Assembly (NCBI GenBank): GCA_965661265.1 | Contig: CBFIDE010000023.1 | Coordinates: 1-28,729, forward strand | Source: CBFIDE01 sp965661265 | Lineage (GTDB): Bacteria; Bacteroidota; Bacteroidia; Flavobacteriales; Schleiferiaceae | Direction: 5' to 3' | DNA length: 28,729 bases | Shown: positions 1-8,593 of the stretch, piece after piece | How the letters are laid out: each line of letters starts with the position of its first letter | Numbering within the stretch: the first letter of the stretch is position 1 | Translations under genes and position numbers: made by a program | Notes under the pieces: generated by a model | Databases searched by the model: none | The model's input: only the letters and a program-made list of their open reading frames with translations | What the model was told of the DNA's origin: nothing

Positions 1-2
1 CC

Positions 3-647
3 AATTTATCAAAAGTGATTTTAGATGATGCCTATCAACATAGATCCCTAAAGGCAGGCTTCTACATTCTACTAACAAGCTATTATAAACCTTATTTTAA
101 AGATATTATTTTGCCTTCCGGCGATCTAAGGGAAAGCAGAAATGGCGCTAATAGAGCTGATGTTGTGATTGTTAGTAAGTGTCCCAATTTTGATAAAATT
201 GACAAGTTGGAATGGCGAAATAATTTAGGCTTAAAAGATCATCAAGAATTAATCTTTACAAGAATTAGCTACCATCAACCTGTCCTATTCAATTCTACTA
301 AAGTTATTGAGTTGCAATCAGAGATAATATTCATCAGCGGATTGGCGGATAGCAGTTTAGCTTATAAGGAGTTAAGTCAAAACTATAGGGTAATCAAACA
401 TTTTGACTTTCCTGATCATCATAACTTTAGTAAGCAGGATATTCAATCAATAGAATCAGTTCTTGAATCTAATACTGCACTAAAAATCATTACTACATCA
501 AAAGATAAACAAAGACTGGAGCCTCTTTTAAGCTCAGAAAGTCTTAAAAAAGCCTATGAGGTAAAAATTGGATTAGAGTTCTTTGAAGAAGATGAAAAAG
601 TTTTAGAAAATAAAGTGGGAAGTTTTTTAAAACAATACTCTAACTAG
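3..647 (+). CDS. lpxK: Tetraacyldisaccharide 4'-kinase, 5'-truncated by the window edge
   Basis: This is the C-terminal part of LpxK, which phosphorylates the 4' position of the lipid A disaccharide precursor at the inner face of the cytoplasmic membrane. The open frame runs in from the window edge, and its first visible residues (NLSKVILDDAYQHR) contain the conserved DD-x-x-QHR motif of the family. It is followed by the LPSGDLRE segment and an ADVVIVSKCP stretch, both typical of LpxK. The Walker A region lies upstream of the window, so roughly the first third of the usual ~340 residues is missing. The GTG at 15 is an internal valine, not the start. The gene ends in TAG and is followed 49 nt later by the gatB ATG on the same strand, so co-transcription is likely but not shown. 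The family call is secure; the protein is incomplete here. Confidence 0.93.
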   Translation, partial: NLSKVILDDAYQHRSLKAGFYILLTSYYKPYFKDIILPSGDLRESRNGANRADVVIVSKCPNFDKIDKLEWRNNLGLKDHQELIFTRISYHQPVLFNSTKVIELQSEIIFISGLADSSLAYKELSQNYRVIKHFDFPDHHNFSKQDIQSIESVLESNTALKIITTSKDKQRLEPLLSSESLKKAYEVKIGLEFFEEDEKVLENKVGSFLKQYSN

Positions 648-654
648 ATTAATT

Positions 655-662
655 AAAGGAGG
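655..662 (+). promoter_or_regulatory. Shine-Dalgarno-like AAAGGAGG upstream of gatB
   Basis: AAAGGAGG lies between lpxK and gatB. It is 13 nt before an in-frame TTG at 676 and 34 nt before the ATG at 697. Most genes in this window have no such motif, in line with the weak use of Shine-Dalgarno pairing in Bacteroidota. Its spacing suits neither start well, so its role is uncertain. Confidence 0.3.
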
Positions 663-696
663 CTATTTTGTTTCTTTGCAAGATCATAATACGTTT

Positions 697-2148
697 ATGG
701 AGCATATTTTAGAGAAATACGAACCCATTATTGGCCTTGAGATTCACGTTCAATTGAACACTAAGTCAAAGGCTTATAGTACGGATGCTACAACATATGG
801 TGCGGATCCTAATACGCAGGTCAGCCCAATAAGCTTAGGGCATCCTGGGACCTTACCCATGTTTAATAAAAAGGCTTTAGAGTCAGCAATTAAATTAGGT
901 CTTGCTTGTGGCTCAAGCATTAGAGAGAAAAACGAATTTGCTAGAAAAAACTATTTCTATGCCGATTTACCTAAGGGATACCAAATTACTCAGGACACTA
1001 CTCCTATTTGTAATGGTGGTTCTATCCAAATCAAAGATGCCAAGGGTAATGAAAAACATATCGGGCTTACTCGAATACATATGGAGGAAGACTCCGGCAA
1101 GAGTATTCATGATATAGACCCTTTTCATACACTTATCGACCTAAATAGAGCTGGAACACCATTATTAGAAATAGTGTCTGAGCCAGATTTCAGAGATGGA
1201 ATTGAAGCTTATAACTACCTCTCTGAAATGAGGAAGTTAGTAAGATACCTTGATATTAGTGATGGTAATATGGAAGAAGGATCACTTAGATGTGATGTGA
1301 ATATTTCAATCAGGCCAAGAGGAAGAGAAAAGTTTGGTACTAAGGTAGAGATTAAGAATATGAACTCCTTCCGTAATGTTCAAAAAGCAATTGATTATGA
1401 AATTCATCGTCAATATGAGCTTTATGAGAACAATGAAGAAGTTCATCAACAAACAAGAAATTTTGATGCTTCTAAAGGAATCACAGTTTTACTGAGGGCC
1501 AAAGAAGATGCACATGATTACAGATATTTTCCGGAACCAGACTTGCTTCCAATATTTGTAAAAGAGGCTCAAATAAACGGCATTAAGGAACAAATGCCGC
1601 CTTTACCAAGTGAGTTGTTAAAGAAATATATTGATTTAGGGCTAAGTGAATACGATGCCCTATTGTTAACCGATGCCAAAGAGATTGCGCTTTATTTTGA
1701 AGACCTAATAAGTCATACTAAAAACACCAAAGCTGCAGCCAACTGGATTATGGGAACTATCAAGTCTCATTTGAATGAGAGGGCATTAGGAATAACTGAT
1801 TTAGAAATTGCGCCAAGCACCATAGCTAAACTTATAGAAATGGTAGACAACTCTATTATAAGTAATAGTGCTGCTTCTGGCGAAATATTTAAAGCACTTT
1901 TAAGTGAACCCAATAAAGATCCAAAGCTTCTGGCTGAAGAGCTAAACTTAATTCAAGAGAGTGATACTAATGCGCTCATGCAGCACGTTATTGCAACTCT
2001 AGAAGCATTTCCCGATAAAGTTGAAGAGTATAAGTCTGGAAAGAAAGGCTTGCTTGGTTTATTTATGGGAGAAGTAATGAAAAGATCACAAGGAAAGGCC
2101 GATCCTAAAGTGGCCAGTCAATTAGTACGTCAAGAATTAGAAAAATAA
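697..2148 (+). CDS. gatB: Aspartyl/glutamyl-tRNA(Asn/Gln) amidotransferase subunit B
   Basis: GatB is the kinase/tRNA-binding subunit of the GatCAB amidotransferase, which converts Glu-tRNA(Gln) (and Asp-tRNA(Asn)) to the amidated form in the cytoplasm. The N-terminus YEPIIGLEIHVQL is the classic GatB opening. The family signature DLNRAGTPLLEIVSEP begins at residue 148, and SLRCDVNIS follows. The C-terminal GatB/YqeY helical domain is complete and ends in KADPKVASQLVRQELEK. The length of 483 residues is normal. I place the start at the ATG at 697 because it leaves only a few residues before the conserved opening. An in-frame TTG at 676 would add seven residues and sits 13 nt after an AAAGGAGG, so it cannot be excluded. 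The next gene starts 3 nt after this stop. gatA and gatC are not in the window. Confidence 0.97.
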   Translation: MEHILEKYEPIIGLEIHVQLNTKSKAYSTDATTYGADPNTQVSPISLGHPGTLPMFNKKALESAIKLGLACGSSIREKNEFARKNYFYADLPKGYQITQDTTPICNGGSIQIKDAKGNEKHIGLTRIHMEEDSGKSIHDIDPFHTLIDLNRAGTPLLEIVSEPDFRDGIEAYNYLSEMRKLVRYLDISDGNMEEGSLRCDVNISIRPRGREKFGTKVEIKNMNSFRNVQKAIDYEIHRQYELYENNEEVHQQTRNFDASKGITVLLRAKEDAHDYRYFPEPDLLPIFVKEAQINGIKEQMPPLPSELLKKYIDLGLSEYDALLLTDAKEIALYFEDLISHTKNTKAAANWIMGTIKSHLNERALGITDLEIAPSTIAKLIEMVDNSIISNSAASGEIFKALLSEPNKDPKLLAEELNLIQESDTNALMQHVIATLEAFPDKVEEYKSGKKGLLGLFMGEVMKRSQGKADPKVASQLVRQELEK

Positions 2149-2151
2149 TTT

Positions 2152-3330
2152 ATGTTTAAAAAAGTATTACCATTATTAGCAGGACTAAGTTTTATTGCTT
2201 GTACCAACAACAGTGACCAATTAGTAATTGAAGGAGATTTTGAGGGATCTAGTCAGGTATATTTAATGAGATTAGAACCTCAAGAATTAGTGAATATGGA
2301 TACCATTGAAACTGAAGATGGTCATTTTGAATTCAATATTGATTCTGATAGCGTAGAATTCTATGTGCTTCAGTCTGATAAAAACTATAGCATTCCGTTA
2401 TGGGGTAAATCAGGTGATCATTTAGTAATTAGTGCTTCTGGGGATGAAAGAAACTACAACTATACGATTTCAGGAAATGCTGAATCTGAAAGAATGGGTA
2501 TTATAAATTCTATTGTAAAGAATGCTATTCTAAAAATTGACACTTTAGATCAAGAAAATGAATTATTGAATGATGAGGATCCTGAAAACACAGCCAAGAG
2601 ATTAGCTCTTAATGAGCGATTTGAGACTATTGTGAGCAATACTTCTGATGAATTGAGAGCCTTAATAGATGCAGATTCCTCATTTATCGCCAATATGCTT
2701 ATTTTTTCTCAAGTTATTGGAAATTACCAATTATTGAATCCACAAGAAGATTTTAAGTATTACAGAGCAGTAGCAAACGGAATGGAAGCCGCTTATCCTA
2801 ATAATAAGCACTCGGTATATTTTTCACAAAGGTTAGTTAAATTAAAGGATGCTCTAGCAATTCAAAAAGAGATTGAAAAAGCTAATAAAGCTATTGCTCC
2901 AGGCTTACCAATGCCAGAAATTAGTTTGCCAGACCCGCAAGGAAATATCAAGAATCTTTCTGATTTGAAAGGAAAGATCGTATTAATTGATTTTTGGGCA
3001 TCTTGGTGTTCTCCTTGTAGAGCTGAAAATCCTAATGTCGTTAGAATGTACAATCAGTATAAGTCTAAAGGATTTGATATATACTCTGTTTCTTTAGATG
3101 GACTACCTCAGCAGCCAGATGCTAAAACAGCTTGGATTAGTGGAATTCAAGAAGATGGTCTTATGTGGGCAAACCATGTAAGTGACCTAAAAGGATGGGA
3201 ATCTTCTGTAGTTCGTGAAATCGGATTTACTGGAATTCCTTATACAGTATTAATAGACAGAGATGGAACAATTATAGAAACTAATCTAAGAGGTCCTGAT
3301 TTAGAGGCCAAGCTTAATGAAGTTTTATAA
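2152..3330 (+). CDS. Thioredoxin-like (TlpA/AhpC-TSA) lipoprotein with N-terminal DUF4369
   Basis: This is a predicted envelope thiol-disulfide oxidoreductase. The N-terminus is a lipoprotein signal with lipobox FIAC (Cys17). Residues ~20-120 resemble DUF4369 (a beta-rich opening VIEGDFEG with a MDTIETEDGHFEF segment). A helical linker follows, and from about residue 250 there is a TlpA/AhpC-type thioredoxin fold with the redox motif WCSPC (Cys286 and Cys289). The FTGIPYTVLIDRDG segment supplies the cis-proline. Such proteins are abundant in Bacteroidota, and most have no assigned substrate; roles in periplasmic disulfide reduction or cytochrome maturation are inferred from TlpA/ResA relatives. 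It starts 3 nt after gatB stops, so the two are probably co-transcribed. It converges on gapA, with only 5 nt between the two stop codons. Confidence 0.9.
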   Translation: MFKKVLPLLAGLSFIACTNNSDQLVIEGDFEGSSQVYLMRLEPQELVNMDTIETEDGHFEFNIDSDSVEFYVLQSDKNYSIPLWGKSGDHLVISASGDERNYNYTISGNAESERMGIINSIVKNAILKIDTLDQENELLNDEDPENTAKRLALNERFETIVSNTSDELRALIDADSSFIANMLIFSQVIGNYQLLNPQEDFKYYRAVANGMEAAYPNNKHSVYFSQRLVKLKDALAIQKEIEKANKAIAPGLPMPEISLPDPQGNIKNLSDLKGKIVLIDFWASWCSPCRAENPNVVRMYNQYKSKGFDIYSVSLDGLPQQPDAKTAWISGIQEDGLMWANHVSDLKGWESSVVREIGFTGIPYTVLIDRDGTIIETNLRGPDLEAKLNEVL

Positions 3331-3335
3331 TTGAG

Positions 3336-4334
3336 TTAGAGTTTAGACCAATAGTTCAAAAGATCTACTAGTCTGCTACAATAGCCCATTTCGTTATCAT
3401 ACCAACCTACAACTTTCAGCATTCTTCCTAAGGCTGCTGAAAGTTCTTCGTCATATAAGCAAGAGTAAGAACTTCCTATAATATCTCTTGAAACAATAGG
3501 GTCATTGGTATAGCCAAGAATTCCTTTGAGTTCATTTTGAGAGGCATTTAAAAAAGCTTGGTGAACTAAATCCAAGCTCACCTCATTTTTTACAGTAAAA
3601 GTGATATCAGTAAGGCTACCGTCAGGCACAGGAACTCTTATTCCAGCTCCTCCTATTCTCCCCTCAAATTGAGGAAATATTCTTGTAAGCGCCTTTGCTG
3701 CTCCTGTTGAAGTAGGCACTATGGACTCTGCTGCAGCTCTTCCTCTTCTAAAATCTTTATGCGGACCATCCTGAATTCTTTGATCACTTGTATAACTATG
3801 GACTGTTGTAATAAAGGCATGCTCAATTTCACACAATTCATTTACCACCTTTATTAAGGGAGCTGCAGAATTAGTTGTACAACTTGCATTACTTATTATT
3901 CTGTCATTTGCATCGATTTCCTCTTCATTAATACCCAAGACTATAGTTTTAATACCATCTAAAGGTGGGGCGCTTAAAATGACCTTAGAAGCCAGCTTTA
4001 AGTGGCCTTGAAGAAGTTCCTTTGTTCTGTATAATGAAGTAGCCTCAACAATGAAGTCCAAATCATACTTCTTCCAGTCTAGGTCACTAATGTTTGTATG
4101 GGAAGAATAATAAGCTGTATGATTCCCAAATTTTAAAATATCATTCTCCAATACTTCGATTGGAGCTGGAAAGATAGAATGTGTAGTATCATATTTTAAA
4201 AGGTGAGCCGCATTCTTGAGACTTGCCAAGTCATTAATGGCCACTATCTCAATATTATCAGAAAGCTCTATCACCCTGCAGAGTGACCTCCCTATTCTTC
4301 CAAAACCATTGATTCCAATTCTTATTTTCTTCAT
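3336..4334 (-). CDS. gapA: Type I glyceraldehyde-3-phosphate dehydrogenase
   Basis: This is a cytosolic glycolytic enzyme that oxidises glyceraldehyde-3-phosphate to 1,3-bisphosphoglycerate with NAD(P). The Rossmann opening IGINGFGRIGR is at residues 6-16. The active-site segment SNASCTTN places the catalytic cysteine exactly at residue 152, and the partner histidine is His179 in TTVHSYT. The PTSTGAAKA substrate loop and the C-terminal WYDNEMGYCSRLVDL helix are intact. The length of 332 is standard. The AIND segment at the end of the second strand is usual for NAD-preferring enzymes, but cofactor preference is only an inference. A terminator-like hairpin of the upstream minus-strand gene ends close before this start codon, so how the gene is transcribed is an open point. 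Confidence 0.97.
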   Translation of the reverse strand: MKKIRIGINGFGRIGRSLCRVIELSDNIEIVAINDLASLKNAAHLLKYDTTHSIFPAPIEVLENDILKFGNHTAYYSSHTNISDLDWKKYDLDFIVEATSLYRTKELLQGHLKLASKVILSAPPLDGIKTIVLGINEEEIDANDRIISNASCTTNSAAPLIKVVNELCEIEHAFITTVHSYTSDQRIQDGPHKDFRRGRAAAESIVPTSTGAAKALTRIFPQFEGRIGGAGIRVPVPDGSLTDITFTVKNEVSLDLVHQAFLNASQNELKGILGYTNDPIVSRDIIGSSYSCLYDEELSAALGRMLKVVGWYDNEMGYCSRLVDLLNYWSKL

Positions 4335-4344
4335 AGACTGTAAA

Positions 4345-4372
4345 CAAAAAACCCCTCCAAAATTTGAAGGGG
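4345..4372 (-). terminator. Intrinsic terminator after the T9SS propeller gene
   Basis: Read on the minus strand, a GC-containing stem (GGGG-side 4363-4372 with CCCC-side 4352-4361, one internal mismatch) is followed by TTTTTTG. It lies 27 nt downstream of the stop of the large minus-strand gene and only about 17 nt upstream of the gapA ATG. It has the form of a rho-independent terminator. Because it is so close to gapA, it could also act as a leader hairpin of that gene. Confidence 0.75.
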
Positions 4373-4398
4373 CTTAATATAATTCAAATTTAAGGATC

Positions 4399-7300
4399 TT
4401 AATTTCTAACGATCAGCTTTGCTGTTCTTACAAAATCACCTCCCTGAGCACTTACAAGATAAGTACCACTTGTTAATCCATTTAGATTAATTGGAAGATC
4501 AGAAGTTCCTACACTTACGTTATTGTAATTAAGTGTTCTTATTAAAGCACCACGGATATCTCTAATACTTAGAGTAACATCCTCCTTATTCTCTAGTTCA
4601 ACTTTAAAATTAGCAAAATTAGAAGCAGGATTTGGATAGATTTCAAGAACAGGGATATCGGTATTCTCAACAATTGCATTGTTTTCTTTAATACTGATAT
4701 AATCTGCAGTAGTATTAGTTTTAAGGAAACCTCTACCATGAGTAGCAGCGTAAATAGTACCCTCAAAATCTTGATTAGTCTTTAGATCATATCTAACAGT
4801 TCTCTGCTGAACTAATCTGTAAACAGGAACTCTAGCACCACCAGAATTTTCCTCTGTCCAGCTAACTAAGCCTTGCTTGAAATTATCAGTAGTATAAATT
4901 CCATACTCTGTTCCAAGAATTACATTATCTCCATCTGGATCATTGATATCAAATGTAGCTGTATAAACTGGCATTTGAGGTAAATCACCTTGTATAGGAG
5001 TAAATGTAGGATTCGGATCTAAAGCATTTGTAGACCTGTAAACATATTGATTAGCTCCGAAATTCGCCAATGTTACTACAATCTCATTTGGATTGGCAGG
5101 ATTTACAGCAATATCAGTAATAATCTGATTGAAAGTTCTGACATACTCAGACTCAATAACTGAAGTATTAGGCCTTTGAAGAGTATCAAATACATAATGA
5201 TCATAAAGATCCATAGAGGCACTGTCTCTAGCTGCATTAATATTTGTGATTCTCATTAAACGAGAACCAAAGGTATTTGCTGATCTAACTCCAACCCATA
5301 AGTTATCTCCATCATCAGAAACTCGCATAGTAGTTGGAGTATTCCCTACACCTACTTCAGCAATCTGATGCCATGTTGGAGTCAATATTTTTTGGGAAAG
5401 AAGCTCTCTTGTCATCCAAATACCACCTCTTTGATTCTTATTTGGTAATCCTGCATTATTATCATTAAGACCAGTATGGCCAATAAAGAAAGCAGATTGA
5501 GCAGGGTCTAAAGACTTATAAGTCTCATTAGACTCTAGTGCTACATCCAAAGTATCAAAGATTGGCAATTCACCAGTTTTACTAGTAAGCAGAATTGGAC
5601 TTCCTGCATCATATCTTGTCGCTGCCTTAGCGATAATTTCTAATAATACTCCATTAGTAAATGTTACTGTAAACTCACCAGTTGTAGGATTAAATGTCCC
5701 CGTACCATCACCTTGCAAGTCTCCATTGGCATCTGAAGTTACAACCTGAAGACCTGCTTCTACTCTTAAGCCATCAGTCTTGAACAATGTAGAAGCTTGA
5801 GCTTTTCTCATTGTTCCAGTGTAAGTTCTTCCTCCATTTCCAAATCCAATACTAGTAAATGCAGAATCAGCTACTAAAGCTATTGAATCTTCAGAAAGTT
5901 CATCAAATCTCTTCTCCCATAAAACGTATGGAGCAACCCAATTGGCATAAGATCCATCACTTGCATTTCCAGTGTTTCCAATAAACATTCTTCTAAAATC
6001 GAAATACTCTACAAAGGTTTCACCTTCATCGGAAGATCTTGCAGAAATTCCTTGTTGCATCTCTTTCACCCATACAGTTGGGTCTAATTTTGATATTAAC
6101 GCATAACCTCCATCACCGTCTCTTAATCCTCCTCTGAAGAACATGAAGTTAGTTCTAACTCCATTGCCTTCTATTATTTGATCATTATCAACATAGATAG
6201 TACCATTATCTTGGGTACCACCAATAGTAGCACCATTCATATCAATTTGACCATGATAATATTGAGTAGTAGTATATCCCTTATTCAAGGACTTCCAAGT
6301 ACGTCCTGAGTTAGTGCTTCTAAAAATACCACCATCATTTCCAACCCATAATATATTTGGTCTATTAGGATCAAATTGCATTTCATGATTATCAGCATGA
6401 ACATACAGTGGACTTTGATCATCAGCACTATTTGAGGATAATTGTTGCCAACCGCCTGTAGTTGACCATTCGTAAAGTGGTAAACCACCCATAATTAATC
6501 TATCCTTATTAATTGGATCAACAGCCATTGCGTTATTATAATTACCCTGATTAGCATGAGGGTTGAACAAAGCTGTATACTCACCAATTGTAGCCCAAGT
6601 AGTACCACCATCAGTGGTTCTGTAAACCTTCTTCAATACATTTGACTCTGTTCTTTGGCTAGAACCACTACTGATAGTAACAACTCCAATTTCAACTAGA
6701 TATACATAATTATCATCTTCCGGAGATGACGCCATTCTCATTCTCCAAGAGGTTCTTGGCACTTGTGTAGAACTTGGAATCGCCTGGGAAATTTCAGTAA
6801 AGTTTGAACCTGTATTATCTGATTTGTATAGTCTGTTTCCAACTTTAGCCCACACAATTCCTGTTTTGGTTACAATCATATCTCTACAACTAGAGTTAAG
6901 TGATATAGGACTAGTCCATGTAACTCCACCATCTGTGCTTTTTCTTAAACCTGCGTTTGTACCTAAATAAATAGTATTATCATTATTTGGGTCAATAGCA
7001 ATTTTACCAATCGCAGCAAATTGAGATGAGTTATTATTTGCAGTAGGAATGGTACTAGCAAGAACATTAAAGGTATTTCCGCCATCGGTTGATTTAAATA
7101 CGCCACCACCTAATGAGGCTGGAGTGCCAATATTTCCAGTTCCCGAGCCCCCTGTATATTGAGTCTCGCCTGTTCCATAATAAATTGTTCCTTGTTTATC
7201 CTGAGCAAGACAAACAACAGACAAATTATCTTGTAAATCATTCACTGGCTCCCAAGAAGAACCATAATTAGTAGATTTAAATAGTCCACCAGATACAGAA

Positions 7301-7656
7301 CCAGCAAATACCGTATTGCTATCTTGATTCCACAATAAAATCGCTCTTGTACGGCCACCTATGTTAATAGGACCTTCATTTTCCCATTGTAAGCCAATTG
7401 CCGAGGACTTCTTTTTTCTCAATAAATCATCTGCTTGTTGTTTTGCTTGAGCAACATCAGCTAGATCTAACTTTCCGGTGCTGGCATTAACCAACATACT
7501 AGCGCGGTACTCTGCGGCACCATAAGCGGCATCAATTGATGCATTGCTTTCTCTAGGAGTATAGACCTCTTCTTGCTTATCATTCATCATTGTTAGTCCT
7601 GCAACTAGAGCAGTAACAACAAAAGCGGACGACACATAAAGTAAATTTCTTTTCAT
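4399..7656 (-). CDS. T9SS-exported VPS10/sortilin-type Asp-box beta-propeller protein
   Basis: This is a large exported protein of 1085 residues with an N-terminal signal/anchor (basic MKRN followed by a hydrophobic stretch to about residue 24). From residue ~90 the repeats carry Asp-box motifs [KR]-[ST]-T-[DN]-x-G-x-[ST]-[WF], seen at 127-135, 188-196 and 239-247 and again further on (RTTDGGTTW, RSTNSGRTW). These are hallmarks of sortilin/VPS10, BNR and photosystem-assembly-like propellers. Residues from about 1002 form a T9SS type A sorting domain (EIYPNPAS, then SIRDIRGALI and a GTYLV segment), so it should be secreted through the type IX machinery and be cell-surface bound or released. 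No sialidase catalytic residues can be assigned, so an enzymatic role is not claimed. The middle part, around residues 560-760, lacks Asp boxes and may be an inserted domain. It has its own promoter in the 55-nt gap after lipA and its own terminator. Confidence 0.88.
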   Translation of the reverse strand: MKRNLLYVSSAFVVTALVAGLTMMNDKQEEVYTPRESNASIDAAYGAAEYRASMLVNASTGKLDLADVAQAKQQADDLLRKKKSSAIGLQWENEGPINIGGRTRAILLWNQDSNTVFAGSVSGGLFKSTNYGSSWEPVNDLQDNLSVVCLAQDKQGTIYYGTGETQYTGGSGTGNIGTPASLGGGVFKSTDGGNTFNVLASTIPTANNNSSQFAAIGKIAIDPNNDNTIYLGTNAGLRKSTDGGVTWTSPISLNSSCRDMIVTKTGIVWAKVGNRLYKSDNTGSNFTEISQAIPSSTQVPRTSWRMRMASSPEDDNYVYLVEIGVVTISSGSSQRTESNVLKKVYRTTDGGTTWATIGEYTALFNPHANQGNYNNAMAVDPINKDRLIMGGLPLYEWSTTGGWQQLSSNSADDQSPLYVHADNHEMQFDPNRPNILWVGNDGGIFRSTNSGRTWKSLNKGYTTTQYYHGQIDMNGATIGGTQDNGTIYVDNDQIIEGNGVRTNFMFFRGGLRDGDGGYALISKLDPTVWVKEMQQGISARSSDEGETFVEYFDFRRMFIGNTGNASDGSYANWVAPYVLWEKRFDELSEDSIALVADSAFTSIGFGNGGRTYTGTMRKAQASTLFKTDGLRVEAGLQVVTSDANGDLQGDGTGTFNPTTGEFTVTFTNGVLLEIIAKAATRYDAGSPILLTSKTGELPIFDTLDVALESNETYKSLDPAQSAFFIGHTGLNDNNAGLPNKNQRGGIWMTRELLSQKILTPTWHQIAEVGVGNTPTTMRVSDDGDNLWVGVRSANTFGSRLMRITNINAARDSASMDLYDHYVFDTLQRPNTSVIESEYVRTFNQIITDIAVNPANPNEIVVTLANFGANQYVYRSTNALDPNPTFTPIQGDLPQMPVYTATFDINDPDGDNVILGTEYGIYTTDNFKQGLVSWTEENSGGARVPVYRLVQQRTVRYDLKTNQDFEGTIYAATHGRGFLKTNTTADYISIKENNAIVENTDIPVLEIYPNPASNFANFKVELENKEDVTLSIRDIRGALIRTLNYNNVSVGTSDLPINLNGLTSGTYLVSAQGGDFVRTAKLIVRN

Positions 7657-7679
7657 TCTTGTCAGATTATATAGGGCTA

Positions 7680-7710
7680 CAAATATATACTACTTAATAA
7701 CTTATCAAAA
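7680..7710 (-). promoter_or_regulatory. Bacteroidota-type promoter of the T9SS propeller gene
   Basis: On the minus strand the gap contains TTTTG (7706-7710), 18 nt, then TATATTTG (7680-7687). This exactly matches the -7 consensus TAnnTTTG with a -33 TTTG box. The expected start point is around 7673, leaving a short leader before the ATG at 7656. The -33 box touches the lipA stop codon, which suggests that lipA and this gene are separate transcription units. Confidence 0.65.
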
Positions 7711-7711
7711 T

Positions 7712-8584
7712 TTAAAACAAATGCTTTTCAGCATGATAACTACTTCTTACTAAGGGACCGCTCTCAACATAACGAAATCCCATATCTAAACCAATGCTTT
7801 TATATTTTTCAAATTGCTCTGGTTCTATAAACTCAACGACAGGAAGATGCTTAGGGGTTGGTTGTAAATATTGTCCTAAAGTTATAATATCAACATCTGC
7901 CTTTCTCAGATCTTCTAGAGATTGAATAAGCTCTGATTCAGTTTCACCTAAACCTAACATTATTCCACTCTTGGTTCTTTTCTGTCCTTCGGCCTTAATA
8001 TACCTCAAAACCTCTAAAGAACGATCATATTGAGCTTGAATTCTTACTTGCCTTGTAAGTCTTCTAACTGTTTCCATATTATGGCTTACTATTTCAGGAG
8101 CAGCTTCAATAATTCTATCAATATTAACAGTCTCTCCTTTGAAATCAGGAATTAAGGTTTCCATAGTCGTTCCTGGGCTCAAGCGTCTAACTGCTTTCAC
8201 TGTCTCTGTCCAAATTATGGAGCCTCCATCTCTTAAATCATCTCTATCTACACTAGTTAAGACGGCATGCTTTATATTCATTAATTTGATAGACCTAGCC
8301 ACTCTTTCCGGCTCATCCCAATCAACTTGATCAGGCCTTCCGGTTTTTACATTGCAGAAACCACATGACCTGGTACAAGTATTTCCAAGGATCATAAAGG
8401 TTGCTGTTCCAGCTCCCCAACATTCACCCATATTAGGGCAATTGCCACTTTCACATATCGTATGAAGCTTATAATTATCAACCAACTTTCTAACCGATCG
8501 ATAATTATCTCCCGTAGGCAACTTTACTCTAAGCCATTTTGGCTTACGTTTCTTCTCTACTTTATTTTCAATTTCTGCTATCAC
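7712..8584 (-). CDS. lipA: Lipoyl synthase
   Basis: LipA is a radical SAM enzyme that inserts two sulfur atoms into octanoyl groups on lipoate-dependent proteins such as the E2 subunits and GcvH. Both iron-sulfur cluster motifs are present: the auxiliary cluster cysteines 44, 49 and 55 (CESGNCPNMGEC) and the radical SAM cysteines 70, 74 and 77 (CTRSCGFC). The C-terminal RSSYHAEK motif, which supplies the serine ligand of the auxiliary cluster, is intact. The length of 290 residues is normal. It is the last gene of a tightly packed minus-strand unit, starting 9 nt after the preceding secreted protein gene. lipB is not in the window. The start ATG is well placed relative to the usual basic N-terminal extension (KKRKPKWLRVKLP). 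Confidence 0.98.
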   Translation of the reverse strand: MIAEIENKVEKKRKPKWLRVKLPTGDNYRSVRKLVDNYKLHTICESGNCPNMGECWGAGTATFMILGNTCTRSCGFCNVKTGRPDQVDWDEPERVARSIKLMNIKHAVLTSVDRDDLRDGGSIIWTETVKAVRRLSPGTTMETLIPDFKGETVNIDRIIEAAPEIVSHNMETVRRLTRQVRIQAQYDRSLEVLRYIKAEGQKRTKSGIMLGLGETESELIQSLEDLRKADVDIITLGQYLQPTPKHLPVVEFIEPEQFEKYKSIGLDMGFRYVESGPLVRSSYHAEKHLF

Positions 8585-8593
8585 AGATAAAAT

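Noticed and set aside
15..17. GTG as the start of a 210-residue protein
   Set aside because: The frame is open to the window edge, and the residues before it fit LpxK, so it is an internal codon of a truncated gene.
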